This document shows, one piece after another, positions 1 through 12,389 of a stretch of 64,000 bases of DNA. This DNA is from Chamaelirium japonicum (Eukaryota > Streptophyta > Magnoliopsida > Liliales > Melanthiaceae). Numbering within the stretch: the first letter of the stretch is position 1; each line of letters begins with the position of its first letter. The notes under the pieces were generated by a model that did not search any database, was not told the DNA's origin, and saw only the letters and a list, made by a program, of their open reading frames with translations. Made by a program: the position numbers and the translations under genes. The stretch is taken from contig CANTAL010000130.1 in the NCBI GenBank assembly GCA_947650365.1, forward strand, positions 496,001-560,000, in the 5' to 3' direction.

Positions 1-319
1 ATGAATTAGAATGGATCGTATAAATGAATTAGAATGGATACATTCGTGCGAATGAATTAGAATGGATCGTATGAATGAATTAGAATAGATTGTGCGAATG
101 AATTAGAATGGATCGTACGAATGAATTAGAATGGATACATTCGTGCGAATAAATTAGAATGGATTGTATGAATGAATTAGAATGGATCGTACGAATGAAT
201 TAGAATGGATCGTACGAATGAATTAGAATAGATTGCGCGAATGAGTTAGAATGGATCATGCGAATGAAATAGAATGGATACAAATGAATTAGAATGGATC
301 ATACGAATGAATTAGAATA
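1..319 (+). repeat. Block 1, direct units
   Basis: Long units start GATACATTCG at 37 and 134, 97 bp apart. The block ends at AGAATAACGATCC, the same joint type as at 7633 and 16040. Confidence 0.93.
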
Positions 320-489
320 ACGATCCATTCTTACTCATTCGTATAATCCATTCTAATTTATTCGCACGAATGTATCCATTCTAATTCATTCGTACGTCTA
401 ATTCATTCGTACGGTCCATTCTAATTCATTCGCACAATCCATTCTATTTCATTCGTACGATCCATTCTTACTCATTCGTATGATCCATT
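320..489 (-). repeat. Block 2, inverted units
   Basis: This is a 170-bp block with a GTACGTCTAATTC irregularity near 389. It ends at a CCATTATGG palindrome centred at 489. Its duplicate is 7634-7803. Confidence 0.93.
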
Positions 490-1217
490 ATGGATACATT
501 CGTGCGAATGAATTAGAATGGATCATACGAATGAGTAAGAATGGATCGTACGAATGAAATAGAATGGATTGTACGAATGAATTAGAATAGATCGTACGAA
601 TGAATTAGAATGGATCGTACAAATGAATTAGAATGGATCGTACGAAAGAATTAGAATGGATACATTCGTGCGAATGAATTAGAATGGATACATTCGTGCG
701 AAAGAATTAGAATAGATCGTATGAATGAATTAGAATGGATCCTATGAATGAATCAGAATGGATCGGATGAATGAATTAGAATGGATCGTACGAATGAATT
801 TGAATGGATACATTCGTGCGAATGGATTAGAATGGATACATTCGTGCCAAAGAATTAGAATAGATCGTATGAATGAATTAGAATGGATCCTATGAATGAA
901 TTAGAATGGATCGTGCGAATGAATTAGAATGGATCGTGCTAATGAATTAGAATTGATCGAACGAATGAATTAGCATGGATCGTGCTAATGAATTAGAATG
1001 GAACATACGAATGAATTAGAATAGATCGTGTGAAAGAATTAGAATGGATCGTACGAAGGAATTAGAATGGATCGTACGAATGAATTATAATGGATCGTAC
1101 GAATGAATTAGAATAGAAGGATTGTACGAATGAATTAGAATGGATATATTCGTGCTAATGAATTAGAATGGATCGTACGAATGAATTAGAATGGATTCGT
1201 ATGAATGAATTAGAATG

Positions 1218-1383
1218 GATACATTCGTGCGAATGAATTAGAATGGATCATACGAATGAGTAAGAATGGATCGTACGAATGAAATAGAATAGATTGTACG
1301 AATGAATTAGAATGGATCCTACGAATGAATTAGAATGGATCGTGTGAAAGAATTAGAATGGATTGTATGAATGAATTAGAATG
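1218..1383 (+). repeat. 166-bp cassette, copy 1
   Basis: One 28-bp unit is followed by six 23-bp units with linked variants, in order: GATCATAC, GAGTAAG, GAAATAG with GATTGTAC, GATCCTAC, GATCGTGTGAAAG, GATTGTATG. The same ordered set recurs elsewhere with the same length, so it is a higher-order repeat and not chance. Confidence 0.85.
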
Positions 1384-1654
1384 GATCGTACGAATGAATT
1401 AGAATGGATCATACGAATAAATTAGAATGGATACATTCGTGCGAATGAATTAGAATTGATCGTACGAATGAATTAGAATGGATCGTGCGAATGAATTAGA
1501 ATGGATCGTACAAATGAATTAGAAAGGATCGTACGAATGAACTAGAATGGATACATTCGTGCGAATGAATTAGAATGGATCGTACGAATGAATTAGTATG
1601 GATCGTACGAATGAATTAGAATGGATCGTACGAATGAATTAGAATGGATCGTAC

Positions 1655-1682
1655 GAATGAATTAGAATGGATACATTCGTGC
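1655..1682 (+). repeat. Reference copy of the 28-bp unit
   Basis: This is the 23-bp unit with five extra bases, ACATT, after GGAT, and GTGC in place of GTAC. With the following unit it creates CATTCG-TG-CGAATG, a dyad with 6-bp arms. The long unit therefore carries a symmetric element that head-to-tail 23-bp units lack. Confidence 0.93.
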
Positions 1683-2310
1683 GAATGAATTAGAATGGAT
1701 CGGACGAATGAATTAGAATGGATCGTACGAATGAATTAGAATGGATCGTACGAATAAATTAGAATGGTTACATTCGTCCGAATGAATTAGAATGGATCAT
1801 ACGAATGAGTAAGAATGGATCGTACGAATGAATTAGAATGGATCGTACGAATGAACTAGAATGGATACATTCGTGCGAATGAATTAGAATGGATCGGACG
1901 AATGAATTAGAATGGATCGCACGAATGAATTAGAATGGATCGTACGAATGAATTAGAATGGATCGTATGAATGAATTAGAATGGATACATTCGTGTGAAT
2001 GAATTAGAATTGATCGTACGAATGAATTAGAATGGATCGTGCGAATGAATTAGAATGGATCATACGAATGAATTTGAATGGATCGTACGAATGAACTAGA
2101 ATGGATACATTCGTGTGAATGAATTAGAATGGATCGTACGAATGAATTAGAATGGATTGTACGAATGAATTAGAATGGATCCTACGAATGGATTAGAATG
2201 GATACCTTTGTGCATATGAATTAGAATGGATCGTACGAATGAATTAGAATGGATCATATTAACGAATTAGAATAGATCGTACGAATGAATTAGAATGGAT
2301 ACATTCGTGC

Positions 2311-3741
2311 ACGATCCATTCTAATTCATTCGCACGAATGTATCCATTCTAATTCATTCGTACGATCCATTCTAATTCATTAATATGATCCATTCTAATT
2401 CATTCGTACGATCCATTCTAATTCATTCACACAATCCATTCTAATTCATTCGCACGAATGTATCCATTCTAATTCATTCGTACGATCCATTCTAATTCAT
2501 TCGTACGATCCATTCTAATTCATTCGTATGATCCATTCTAATTAATTCGTATGATCCATTTTAATTCATTCGCACGATCCATTCTAATTTATTCATTGGA
2601 TCCATTCTAATTCATTCATACGATCTATTCTAATTCTTTCGCACGAATGTATCCATTCTAATTCATTCGCACGAATGTATCCATTCTAATTCATTCGTAC
2701 GATCCATTCTAATTCATTCATACGATCCATTCTAATTCATTCGTATGATCCATTCTAATTCATTCATACGATCTATTCTAATTCATTCATACAATCCATT
2801 CTAATTCTTTCACACGATCCATTCTAATTCATTCGTACGATCCATTCTAATACATTCGCACAATCCATTCTATTTCATTCGTACGATCCATTCTTACACA
2901 TTGGTACGATCCATTCTAATTCATTCGCACGAATGTATCCATTCTAATTCATTCGTACGAATCCATTCTAATTCATTCGTACAATCCATTCTATTTCATT
3001 CGTACGATCCATTCTTACTCATTCGTATGATCCATTCTAATTCATTCGCACGAATGTATCCATTCTAAATCATTCGTACGGTCCATTCTAATTCATTCGT
3101 ACGATCCATTCTAAATCATTCGTACAATACATTCTATTTCATTCGTACGATCAATTCTAATTCATTAGCACGATCCATTCTAATTCATTCGTACGATCCA
3201 TTCAAATTCATTCGCACGATCCATTCTAATTCATTCGTACAATCCATTCTATTTCATTCGTACGATCCATTCTTACTCATTCGTATGATCCATTCTAATT
3301 CATTCGCACGAATGTATCCATTCTAATCCATTCGTACGATCCATTCTAATCCATTCGTACGATTCATTCTAATTCATTCGCATGAATGTAACCATTCTAA
3401 TTCATTCATTTGATCCATTCTAATTCATTCGTACGATCCATTCTAATTCATTCGTCCGATCCATTCTAATTCATTCGCACGAATGTATCCATTCTAAACC
3501 ATTCATACGATCCATTCTAATTTATTCGTACGATCCATTCTAATTCATTCGTAAGATCCATTCTAATTCATTCGTACGATCCATTCTAATTCATTCGTAC
3601 GATCTATTCTAATTCATTCGCACGAATGTATCCATTCTAGTTCATTCGTACGATCCATTCTAATTCATTCGTACGATCCATTCTAATTCATTCGCACGAT
3701 CCATTCTAATTCATTCGTACGATCCATTCTAATTCATTCGT
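2311..3741 (-). repeat. Block 4, inverted units
   Basis: It contains AATATGATCC near 2390 and 24-bp CGTACGAATCC units near 2966. It ends at the tail-to-tail CGTACG palindrome at 3739. Confidence 0.93.
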
Positions 3742-3752
3742 ACGAATGAATT
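3731..3752. repeat. 22-bp perfect palindrome at a tail-to-tail switch
   Basis: AATTCATT, then CGTACG, then AATGAATT. This is the cleanest example of the tail-to-tail joint, again centred on CGTACG (3739-3744). Confidence 0.92.
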
Positions 3753-4164
3753 AGAATGGATACATTCGTGCAAATGAATTAGAATGGATCGTACCAATGA
3801 GTAAGAATGGATCGTACGAATGAAATAGAATGGATTGTGCGAATGAATTAGAATGGATCGTACGAATGAATTAGAATGGATCGTGTGAAAGAATTAGAAT
3901 GGATTGTATGAATGAATTAGAATAGATCGTATGAATGAATTAGAATGGATCGTATGAGTTAATTAGAATGGATACGAAGGAATTAGAATGGATCGTACGA
4001 AGGAATTAGAATGGATCATACGAATGAAATAGAATGGATCGTACGAAGGAATTAGAATGGATCGTACGAAGAAATTAGAATGGATCGTACGAATGAATTA
4101 GAATGGATATATTCGTGCAAATGAATTAGAATGGATCGTATGAATGAATTAGAATGGATCATTT
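3742..4164 (+). repeat. Block 5, direct units
   Basis: It has many GAAGGAATTAG variants. It ends in GGATCAT-TTGT-ATGATCC, a joint with a 4-base spacer not seen elsewhere. Confidence 0.92.
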
Positions 4165-4521
4165 GTATGATCCATTCTAACTCATTCGGTGGATCCATTC
4201 TAATTCATTCGTACGATCCATTCTAATTCATTCCCACGATCCATTCTAATTTATTCGTACGATCCATTCTAATTCATTCGTACGATCTATTCTAATTCAT
4301 TCGCACGAATGTAACCATTCTAATTCATTCATACGATCCATTCTAATTCATTCGTACGATCCATTCTAATTCACTCATACGATCCATTCTAATACATTCA
4401 TACGATCCATTCTAATTCATTTGCACGAATATATCCATTCTAATTCATTCGTACGATCCATTCTAATTCATTCGTACGATCCATTCTAATTCATTCGTAC
4501 GATCCATTCTAATTCCTTCGT
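4165..4521 (-). repeat. Block 6, inverted units
   Basis: It starts with CTCATTCGGTGGATCC, also seen near 27655. It ends at a tail-to-tail CGTACG after a CCTTCG variant. Confidence 0.92.
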
Positions 4522-4872
4522 ACGAATGAATTAAAATGGATACATTTGTGCGAATGAATTAGAATGGATCGTACGAATAAATTTGAATGGATCGTATGAA
4601 TGAATTAGAATGGATCGTACGAATGAATTAGAATGGATCGTACGAAGGAATTAGAATGGATCATACGAATGAATTAGAATGGATCGTACAAATAAATTAG
4701 AATGGATACATTCGACCGAATGAATAAGAATAGATAATACGAATGAGTAAGAATGGATCGTACGAATGAAATAGAATAGATTGTACGAATGAATTAGAAT
4801 GGATCCTACGAATGAATTAGAATGGATCGTGTGAAAGAATTACAATGGATTGTATGAATGAATTAGAATGAA
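4522..4872 (+). repeat. Block 7, direct units
   Basis: Its second half is a 166-bp cassette. The end joint AGAATGAATTTGTACGATCC is a diverged GAATTC-type joint. Confidence 0.92.
4705..4870 (+). repeat. 166-bp cassette, copy 2 (diverged start)
   Basis: The same ordered variants are present over exactly 166 bp, but the first unit reads ATTCGACCG and GATAATAC. The cassette ends directly at an orientation switch at 4871. Confidence 0.75.
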
Positions 4873-6680
4873 TTTGTACGATCCATTCGAATTCATTCGC
4901 ACGATCCATTCTAATTCATTCATACGATCCATTCTAATTCATTCATACAATCCATTCTAATTCTTTCACACGATCCATTCTAATTCATTCGTCTAATTCA
5001 TTCTAATTCATTCGTACAATCTATTCTAATACATTCGTATGATCCATTCTTACTCATTCGTATGATCCATTCTAATTCATTCGGACGAATGTATCCATTC
5101 TAATTTATTCGTACGATCCATTCTAATTCATTCGTATGATCCATTCTAATTCATTCGTACGATCCATTCTAATTCATTCGTCCGATCCATTCTAATTCAT
5201 TCGCACGAATGTATCCACTCTAATTCATTCGTACGATCCATTCTAATTCATTCGTACGATCCATTTTAATTCATTCGTAAGATCCATTCTAATTCATTCG
5301 TACGATCCATTCTAATTCATTCGTACGATCCATTCTAATTCATTCGCACGAATGTATCCATTCTAGTTCATTCGTACGATCCATTCTAATTCATTCGTAC
5401 GATCCATTCTAATTCCTTCGTACGATCCATTCTAATTCATTCGTACGATCTATTCTAATTCATTCGTACGATCCATTCTAATTCATTCGTACGATCCATT
5501 CTAATTCCTTCGTACGATCCATTCTAATTCATTCGTACGATCCATTCTAATTCACTCATACGATCCATTCTAATTCATTCGTACGATCCATTCTAATTCA
5601 TTCATACAATCCATTCTAATTCATTCGCACGAATGTATCCATTCTAAATCATTCGTACGATCCATTCCAATTCATTAGTATGATCCATTCAAAATCATTC
5701 GTACAATCCATTCTATTTCATTCGTACGAACCATTCTTACTCATTCGTATGATCCATTGTAATTCATTCGGACGAATATATCCATTCTAATTTATTCGTA
5801 CGACCCATTCTAATTCATTCGTACGATCCATTCTAATTCATTCGTATGCTCCATTCTAATTAATTCGTATGATCCATTCTAATTCATTCGTACGATCCAT
5901 TCTAATTCATTCATACAATCCATTCTAATTCATTCGCACGAATGTATCCATTCTAATTAATTCGTACGATCCATTCTAATTCATTCATACAATCCATTCT
6001 AATTCATTCCGTACGATCCATTCTAATTCATTCGCTCGAATGTATCCATTCTAATCCATTCGTACGATCCATTCTAATTCATACGATTCATTCATACGAT
6101 TCATTCTTACGATCCATTCTATTTCATTCGTACGATCCATTCTTACTCATTGGTACGATCCATTATAATTCATTCGCACGAATGTATCTATTCTAATTCA
6201 TTCGTACGAATCCATTCTAATTCATTCGTACGATCCATTCTAATTCATTCGCACGATCCATTCTAATTCATTCGTACGATCCATTCTAATTCATTCGCAC
6301 GAATGTATCCATTCTAATTCATTCGTACGATCCATTCTAATTCATTCGTACGATCCATTCTAATTCATTCGCACGAATGTATCCATTCTAGTTTATTCGT
6401 ACGATCCATTCTAATTCATTCGTACGATCCATTCTAATTCATTCGCACGATCCATTCTAATTCATTAGCCCGATCCATGCTAATTCATTCATACAATCTA
6501 TTCTAATTCATTCATACAATCCATTCTAATTCTTTCACACAATCCATTCTAATTCATTCGTACGATCCATTCTAATTCATTCGCACAATCCATTCTAATT
6601 CATTCGCACGAATATATCCATTCTAAATCATTCGTACAATCCATTCTATTTCATTCGTACGATCCATTCTTAGTCATTGT
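4873..6680 (-). repeat. Block 8, inverted units
   Basis: This is a long inverted block with irregular spacing near 6078-6110, where CATACGATTCATTC is repeated. It ends at GTAC (6679-6682). Confidence 0.92.
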
Positions 6681-7003
6681 ACGAATGAATTAGAATGGAT
6701 CCTACGAATGAATTAGAATGGATCGTACGAATGAATTAGAATGTATACATTCGTGCGAAAGAATTAGAATAGATCGTATGAATGAATTAGAATGGATCCT
6801 ATGAATGAATTAGAATGGATCGTGCGAATGAATTAGAATGGATCGTACGAATGAATTAGAATGGATCGTACTAATGAATTAGAATTGATCGAACGAATGA
6901 ATTAGCATGGATCGTGCTAATGAACTAGAATGGAACGTACGAATGAATTAGAATGGATCGTGTGAAAGAATTAGAATGGATTGTATGAATGAATTAGAAT
7001 GAA
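6681..7003 (+). repeat. Block 9, direct units
   Basis: It contains GATCGAACG and TAGCATGG variants and a GAAAG/GATTGTATG pair at its end. The joint is GAATTCGTACGATCC. Confidence 0.92.
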
Positions 7004-7050
7004 TTCGTACGATCCATTCGAATTCATTCGCACGATCCATTCTAATTCAT
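7004..7050 (-). repeat. Block 10, inverted units (two units)
   Basis: This is only about 47 bp. The exit joint TTCATACGAATATATTCG is truncated relative to other tail-to-tail joints. Confidence 0.88.
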
Positions 7051-7633
7051 ACGAATATATTCGTGCAAATGAATTAGAATGGATCGTATGAATGTATTAG
7101 AATGGATCGTATGAGTGAATTAGAATGGATCCAATGAATGAATTAGAATGGATCGTGCGAATGAATTAGAATGGATCGTACGAATGAATTAGAATGGATC
7201 GTGCTAACGAATTCGATTGGAATAGAATAGATTGTACGAATGAATTAGAATGGATTCGTACGAATGAATTAGAATGGATACATTCGTGCGAATGAATTAG
7301 AATGGATCGTGCGAATGAATTAGAATGGATCGTATAAATGAATTAGAATGGATACATTCGTTCGAATGAATTAGAATGGATCGTATGAATGAATTAGAAT
7401 AGACTGTGCGAATGAATTAGAATGGATCGTACGAATGAATTAGAATGGATACATTCGTGCGAATAAATTAGAATGGATTGTATGAATGAATTAGAATGGA
7501 TCGTACGAATGAATTAGAATGGATCGTACGAATGAATTAGAATAGATTGCGCGAATGAGTTAGAATGGATCGTGCGAATGAAATAGAATGGATACAAATG
7601 ACTTAGAATGGATCATACGAATGAATTAGAATG
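7051..7633 (+). repeat. Block 11, direct units
   Basis: From 7315 onward it repeats block 1. The part 7051-7314 has a GCTAACGAATTCGATTGG irregularity near 7203. Confidence 0.92.
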
Positions 7634-7803
7634 ACGATCCATTCTTACTCATTCGTATGATCCATTCTCATTTATTCGCACGAATGTATCCATTCTAATT
7701 CATTCGTACGTCTAATTCATTCGTACGGTCCATTCTAATTCATTCGCACAATCCATTCTATTTCATTCGTACGATCCATTCTTACTCATTCGTATGATCC
7801 ATT
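7634..7803 (-). repeat. Block 12, inverted units
   Basis: This is the duplicate of block 2, with the same length and the same CCATTATGG exit (centre 7803). Confidence 0.93.
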
Positions 7804-10004
7804 ATGGATACATTCGTGCGAATGAATTATAATGGATCATACGAATGAGTAAGAATGGATCGTACGAATGAAATAGAATGGATTGTGCGAATGAATTAGA
7901 ATGGATCATACGAATGAATTAGAATGGATCGTGTGAAAGATAATGGCTTGTATGAATGAATTAGAATAGATCGTATGAATGAATTAGAATGGATCGTATG
8001 AATGAATTAGAATGGATCGTACGAATGAATTAGAATGGATCGTACGAATGAATTAGAATGGATACATTCGTGCGAATGAATTAGAATGGATACATTCGTG
8101 CGAAAGAATTAGAATAGATCGTATGAATGAATTAGAATGGATCCTATGAATGAATTAGAATGGATCGGATGAATAAATTAGAATGGATCGTACGAATGAA
8201 TTAGAATGGATACATTCGTGCGAATGGATTAGAATGGATACATTCGTGCGAAAGAATTAGAATAGATCGTATGAATGAATTAGAATGGACCCTATGAATG
8301 AATTTGAATGGATCGTGCGAATGAATTAGAATGGATCGTGCTAATGAATTAGAATTGATCGAACGAATGAATTAGCATGGATCGTGCTAATGAATTAGAA
8401 TGGAACATACGAATGAATTAGAATGGATCGTGTGAAAGAATTAGAATGGATTGTATGAATGAATTAGAATGGATCGTACGAAGGAATTAGAATGGACCGT
8501 ACGAATGAATTAGAATGGATCGTACGAATGAATTAGAATAGAAGGATTGCACGAATGAATTAGAATGGATATATTCGTGCTAATGAATTAGAATGGATCG
8601 TACGAATGAATTAGAATGAATTCGTAAGAATGAATTAGAATGGATAGATTCGTGCGAATGAATTAGAATGGATCTCACGAATGAGTAAGAATGGATCGTA
8701 CGAATGAAATAGAATAGATTGTACGAATGAATTAGAATGGATCCTACGAATGAATTAGAATGGATCGTGTGAAAGAATTAGAATGGATTGTATGAATGAA
8801 TTAGAATGGATCGTACGAATGAATTAGAATGGATCGTACGAATGAATTAGAATAGATACATTCGTGCGAATGAATTAGAATGGATCGTGCGAATGAATTA
8901 GAATGGATCGTACGAATGAATCAGAATGGATCGTACGAATGAACTAGAATGGATACATTCGTGCGAATGAATTAGAATGGATCGTACGAATGAATTAGTA
9001 TGGATCGTACGAATGAATTAGAATGGATCTTACGAATGAATTAGAATGGATCATACGAATGAATTAGAATGGATCGTACGAATGAATTAGAATGGATACA
9101 TTCGTGCGAATGAATTAGAATGGATCGGACGAATGAATTAGAATGGATCGTACGAATGAATTAGAATGGATCGTACGAATAAATTAGAATGGATACATTC
9201 GTCCGAATGAATTAGAATGGATCATACGAATGAGTAAGAATGGATCGTACGAATGAAATAGAATGGATTGTACGAATGAACTAGAATGGATACATTCGTG
9301 CGAATGAATTAGAATGGATCGAACGAATGAATTAGAATGGATCGTACGAATGAATTAGAATGGATCGTACGAATGAATTAGAATGGATCGTACGAATGAA
9401 TTAGAATGGATACATTCATGCGAATGAATTAGAATTGATCGTACGAATGAATTAGAATGGATCGTGCGAATGAATTAGAATGGATCGTACGAATGAATTA
9501 GAATGGATCGTACGAATGAACTAGAATGGATACATTCGTGCGAATGAATTAGAATGGATCGTACGAATGAATTAGAATGGATCATACGAATGAATTAGAA
9601 TGGATCTTACGAATAAATTAGAATGGATCGTACGAATGAATTAGAATGGATACATTCGTGCGAATGAATTAGAATGGATCGGACGAATGAATTAGAATGG
9701 ATCGTACGAATGAATTAGAATGGATCAAATGAATGAATTAGAATGGTTACATTCATGCGAATGAATTAGAATGGATCGTACGAATGGATTAGAATGGATC
9801 GTATGAATGGATTAGAATGGATACATTTGAGCGAATGAATTAGAATGGATCGTACGAATGAATTAGAATGGATCGTACGAAGGGATTAGAATAGATCCTA
9901 CGAATGGATTAGAATGGATACCTATGAATGGATTAGAATGGATACATTTGAGCGAATGGATTAGAATGGATCGTACGAATGAGTTAGAATGGATACATTT
10001 GTGC
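7804..10004 (+). repeat. Block 13, direct units
   Basis: This is an expanded duplicate of block 3. Near 7935 GAAAGATAATGGCTTG lacks part of a unit. It ends with several GGATTAG units and GTGCACGATCC. Confidence 0.92.
8643..8808 (+). repeat. 166-bp cassette, copy 3
   Basis: The 28-bp unit is altered to GATAGATTCG and the second unit to GATCTCACG. The remaining diagnostic variants are in the standard order. It lies in the second copy of the 7.3-7.7-kb duplication, matching copy 1 in the first. Confidence 0.82.
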
Positions 10005-11119
10005 ACGATCCATTCTAATTCATTCGCACGATGTATCCATTCTAATTCATTCGTATGATCCATTCTAATTCATTAATATGATCCATTCTAATTCATTCGT
10101 ACGATCCATTCTAATTCATTAATATGATCCATTCTAATTCATTCGTACGATCCATTCTAATTCATTCACACAATCCATTCTAATTCATTCGCACGAATGT
10201 ATCCATTCTAATTCATTCGTACGATCCATTCTAATTCATTCGTACGATCCATTCTAATTCATTCGTATGATCCATTCTAATTAACTCATATGATCCATTC
10301 TAATTCATTCGTACGATCCATTCTAATTCATTCATACAATCTATTCTAATTCATTCGTACGATCCATTCTAATTCATTCGTACGTCCGAATGTATCCATT
10401 CTAATTCATTCGTACGAATCCATTCTAATTCATTCGTACGATCCATTCTAATTCATTCGCACGATCCATTCTAATTCATTCGTACGATCCATTCTAATTC
10501 ATTCGCACGAATGTATCCATTCTAATTCATTCGTACGATCCATTCTAATTCATTCGTATGATCCATTCTAATTCATTCGTACGATCCATTCTAATTCATT
10601 CGCACGATCCATTCTAATTCATTAGCACGATCCATGCTAATTCATTCGGTCGATCAATTCTAATTCATTAGCACGATCCATTCTAATTCATTCGTACGAT
10701 CCATTCTAATTCATTCGCACGGTCCATTCTAATTCATTCATAGGATCCATTCTAATACATTCGTACGATCCATTCTAATTCCTTCGTACGATCCATTCTA
10801 ATTCATTCGTATGATCCATTCTAATTCATTCATACAATCCATTCTAATTCTTTCACACGATCCATTCTAATTCATTCGTACGATCCATTCTAAATCATTC
10901 GTGCAATCCATTCTATTTCATTCGTACGATCAATTCGAATTCATTCATAGGATCCATTCTAATTCATTCATACGATCTATTCTAATTCTTTCGCACGAAT
11001 GTATCCATTCTAATTCATTCGCAGGAATGTATCCATTCTAATTCATTCGTACGATCCATTCTAATTCTTTCACACGATCCATTCTAATTCATTCGTAGGA
11101 TCCATTCTAATTCACTCGT
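10005..11119 (-). repeat. Block 14, inverted units
   Basis: It carries two AATATGATCC units in place of one in block 4, and a GTACGTCCG irregularity near 10380. It exits at GTAC (11118). Confidence 0.92.
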
Positions 11120-12389
11120 ACAATGAGTAAGAATGGATCGTACGAATGAAATAGAATGGATTGTACGAATGATTTAGAATGGATACATTCGTGCGAATGA
11201 ATTAGAATGGATTGTGCGAATAAATTAGAATGGATCGTACGAATGAATTAGAATGGATCGTGTGAAAGAATTAGAATGGATTATATGAATGAATTAGAAT
11301 AGTTCGTATGAATGAATTAGAATGGATCGTATGAGTGAATTAGAATGGATACGAAGGAATTAGAATGGATCGTACGAAGGAATTAGAATGGATCATATGA
11401 ATGAATTAGAATGGATCGTGCTAATGAATTAGAATGGATACATTCGTGCGAATGAATTAGAATGGATCGTATGAATGAATTAGAATGGATCGTACGAATG
11501 AATTAGAATGGATCGTGCGAATGAATTAGAATGGATATATTCGTGCTAATGAATTAGAATGGATCGTGCGAATGAATTAGAATGGATCGTATGAATGAAT
11601 TAGAATGGATACATTCGTGCGAATGAATTAGAATGGATTGTATGAATTAATTAGAATAGATCGTGCTAATGAATTAGAATTAGAATGGATATATTCGTAC
11701 AAATGAATTAGAATGGATCGTACGAATGAATTAGAATGGATCATACGAATTAATTAGAATGGATCATACGAATGAATTAGAATGGATCATACGAATGAAT
11801 TAGAATGGATCGTACGAATGAATTAGAATGGATCGTGCGAATGAATTAGAATGGATTATACAAATGAATTAGAATGGATACATTCGTGCGAATGAATTAG
11901 AATGGATTGTATGTACGAATGAATTAGAATGGATACATTCGTGCGAATGAATTAGAATGGATCGTACGAATGAATTAGAATGGATCGTGCGAATGAATTA
12001 GAATGGATCATATGAATGAATTAGAATGGATCGTACGAATGAACTAGAATGGATACATTCGTGCGAATGAATTAAAATGGATCGTACGAATGAATTAGAA
12101 TGGATCGTACGAATGAATTAGAATGGATCTTACGAATGAATTAGAACGGATCATACGAATGAGTTAGAATGGATCGTGTGAAAGAATTAGAATGGATCGT
12201 ACGAATGAATTAGAATGGATCGTATGAATGAATTAGAATGGATCGTAAGAATAAATTAGAATGGATACATTCATGCGAATGAATTAGAATGGATCATACG
12301 AATGAGTAAGAATGGATCGTACGAATGAAATAGAATAGATTGTACGAATGAATTAGAATGGATCCTACGAATGAATTAGAATGGATCGT
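11120..12389 (+). repeat. Block 15, direct units
   Basis: It contains ATTGTATGTACG irregular spacing near 11907 and a partial 166-bp cassette from 12264, cut by the switch at CGTACG (12387). Confidence 0.92.

Larger units (their letters stand above)
490..2310 (+). repeat. Block 3, direct units
   Basis: Long units from 1429 to 2103 are spaced 120, 120, 97, 97, 120 and 120 bp. An AGAAGG irregularity is at 1115. The end joint is GTGCACGATCC. Confidence 0.93.
1..2560. repeat. 7.3-kb-offset duplication, first copy (cut by the window start)
   Basis: Position 1 aligns with 7315. The offset is 7314 through the 170-bp inverted block (320-489), rises to 7402 at GATCGGATG (761), 7425 at AGAAGG (1115) and 7694 at the GTGCACGATCC switch (2309). 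The changes reflect gain or loss of satellite units. Similarity fades after about 2555. Confidence 0.85.
7315..10300. repeat. 7.3-kb-offset duplication, second copy
   Basis: This segment matches 1-2560 through three shared orientation switches (7633, 7803, 10004) and rare markers such as GATCGGATG at 8163 and GAACATACG at 8403. It is a few hundred bases longer than the first copy because it has extra units in the later part. Confidence 0.85.

Noticed and set aside
9863..10063. 66-residue open frame on the minus strand
   Set aside because: It spans the switch at 10004 and is a translation of satellite units. The peptide repeats because three 23-bp units equal 69 bp, or 23 codons. No known domain or non-repeat part.
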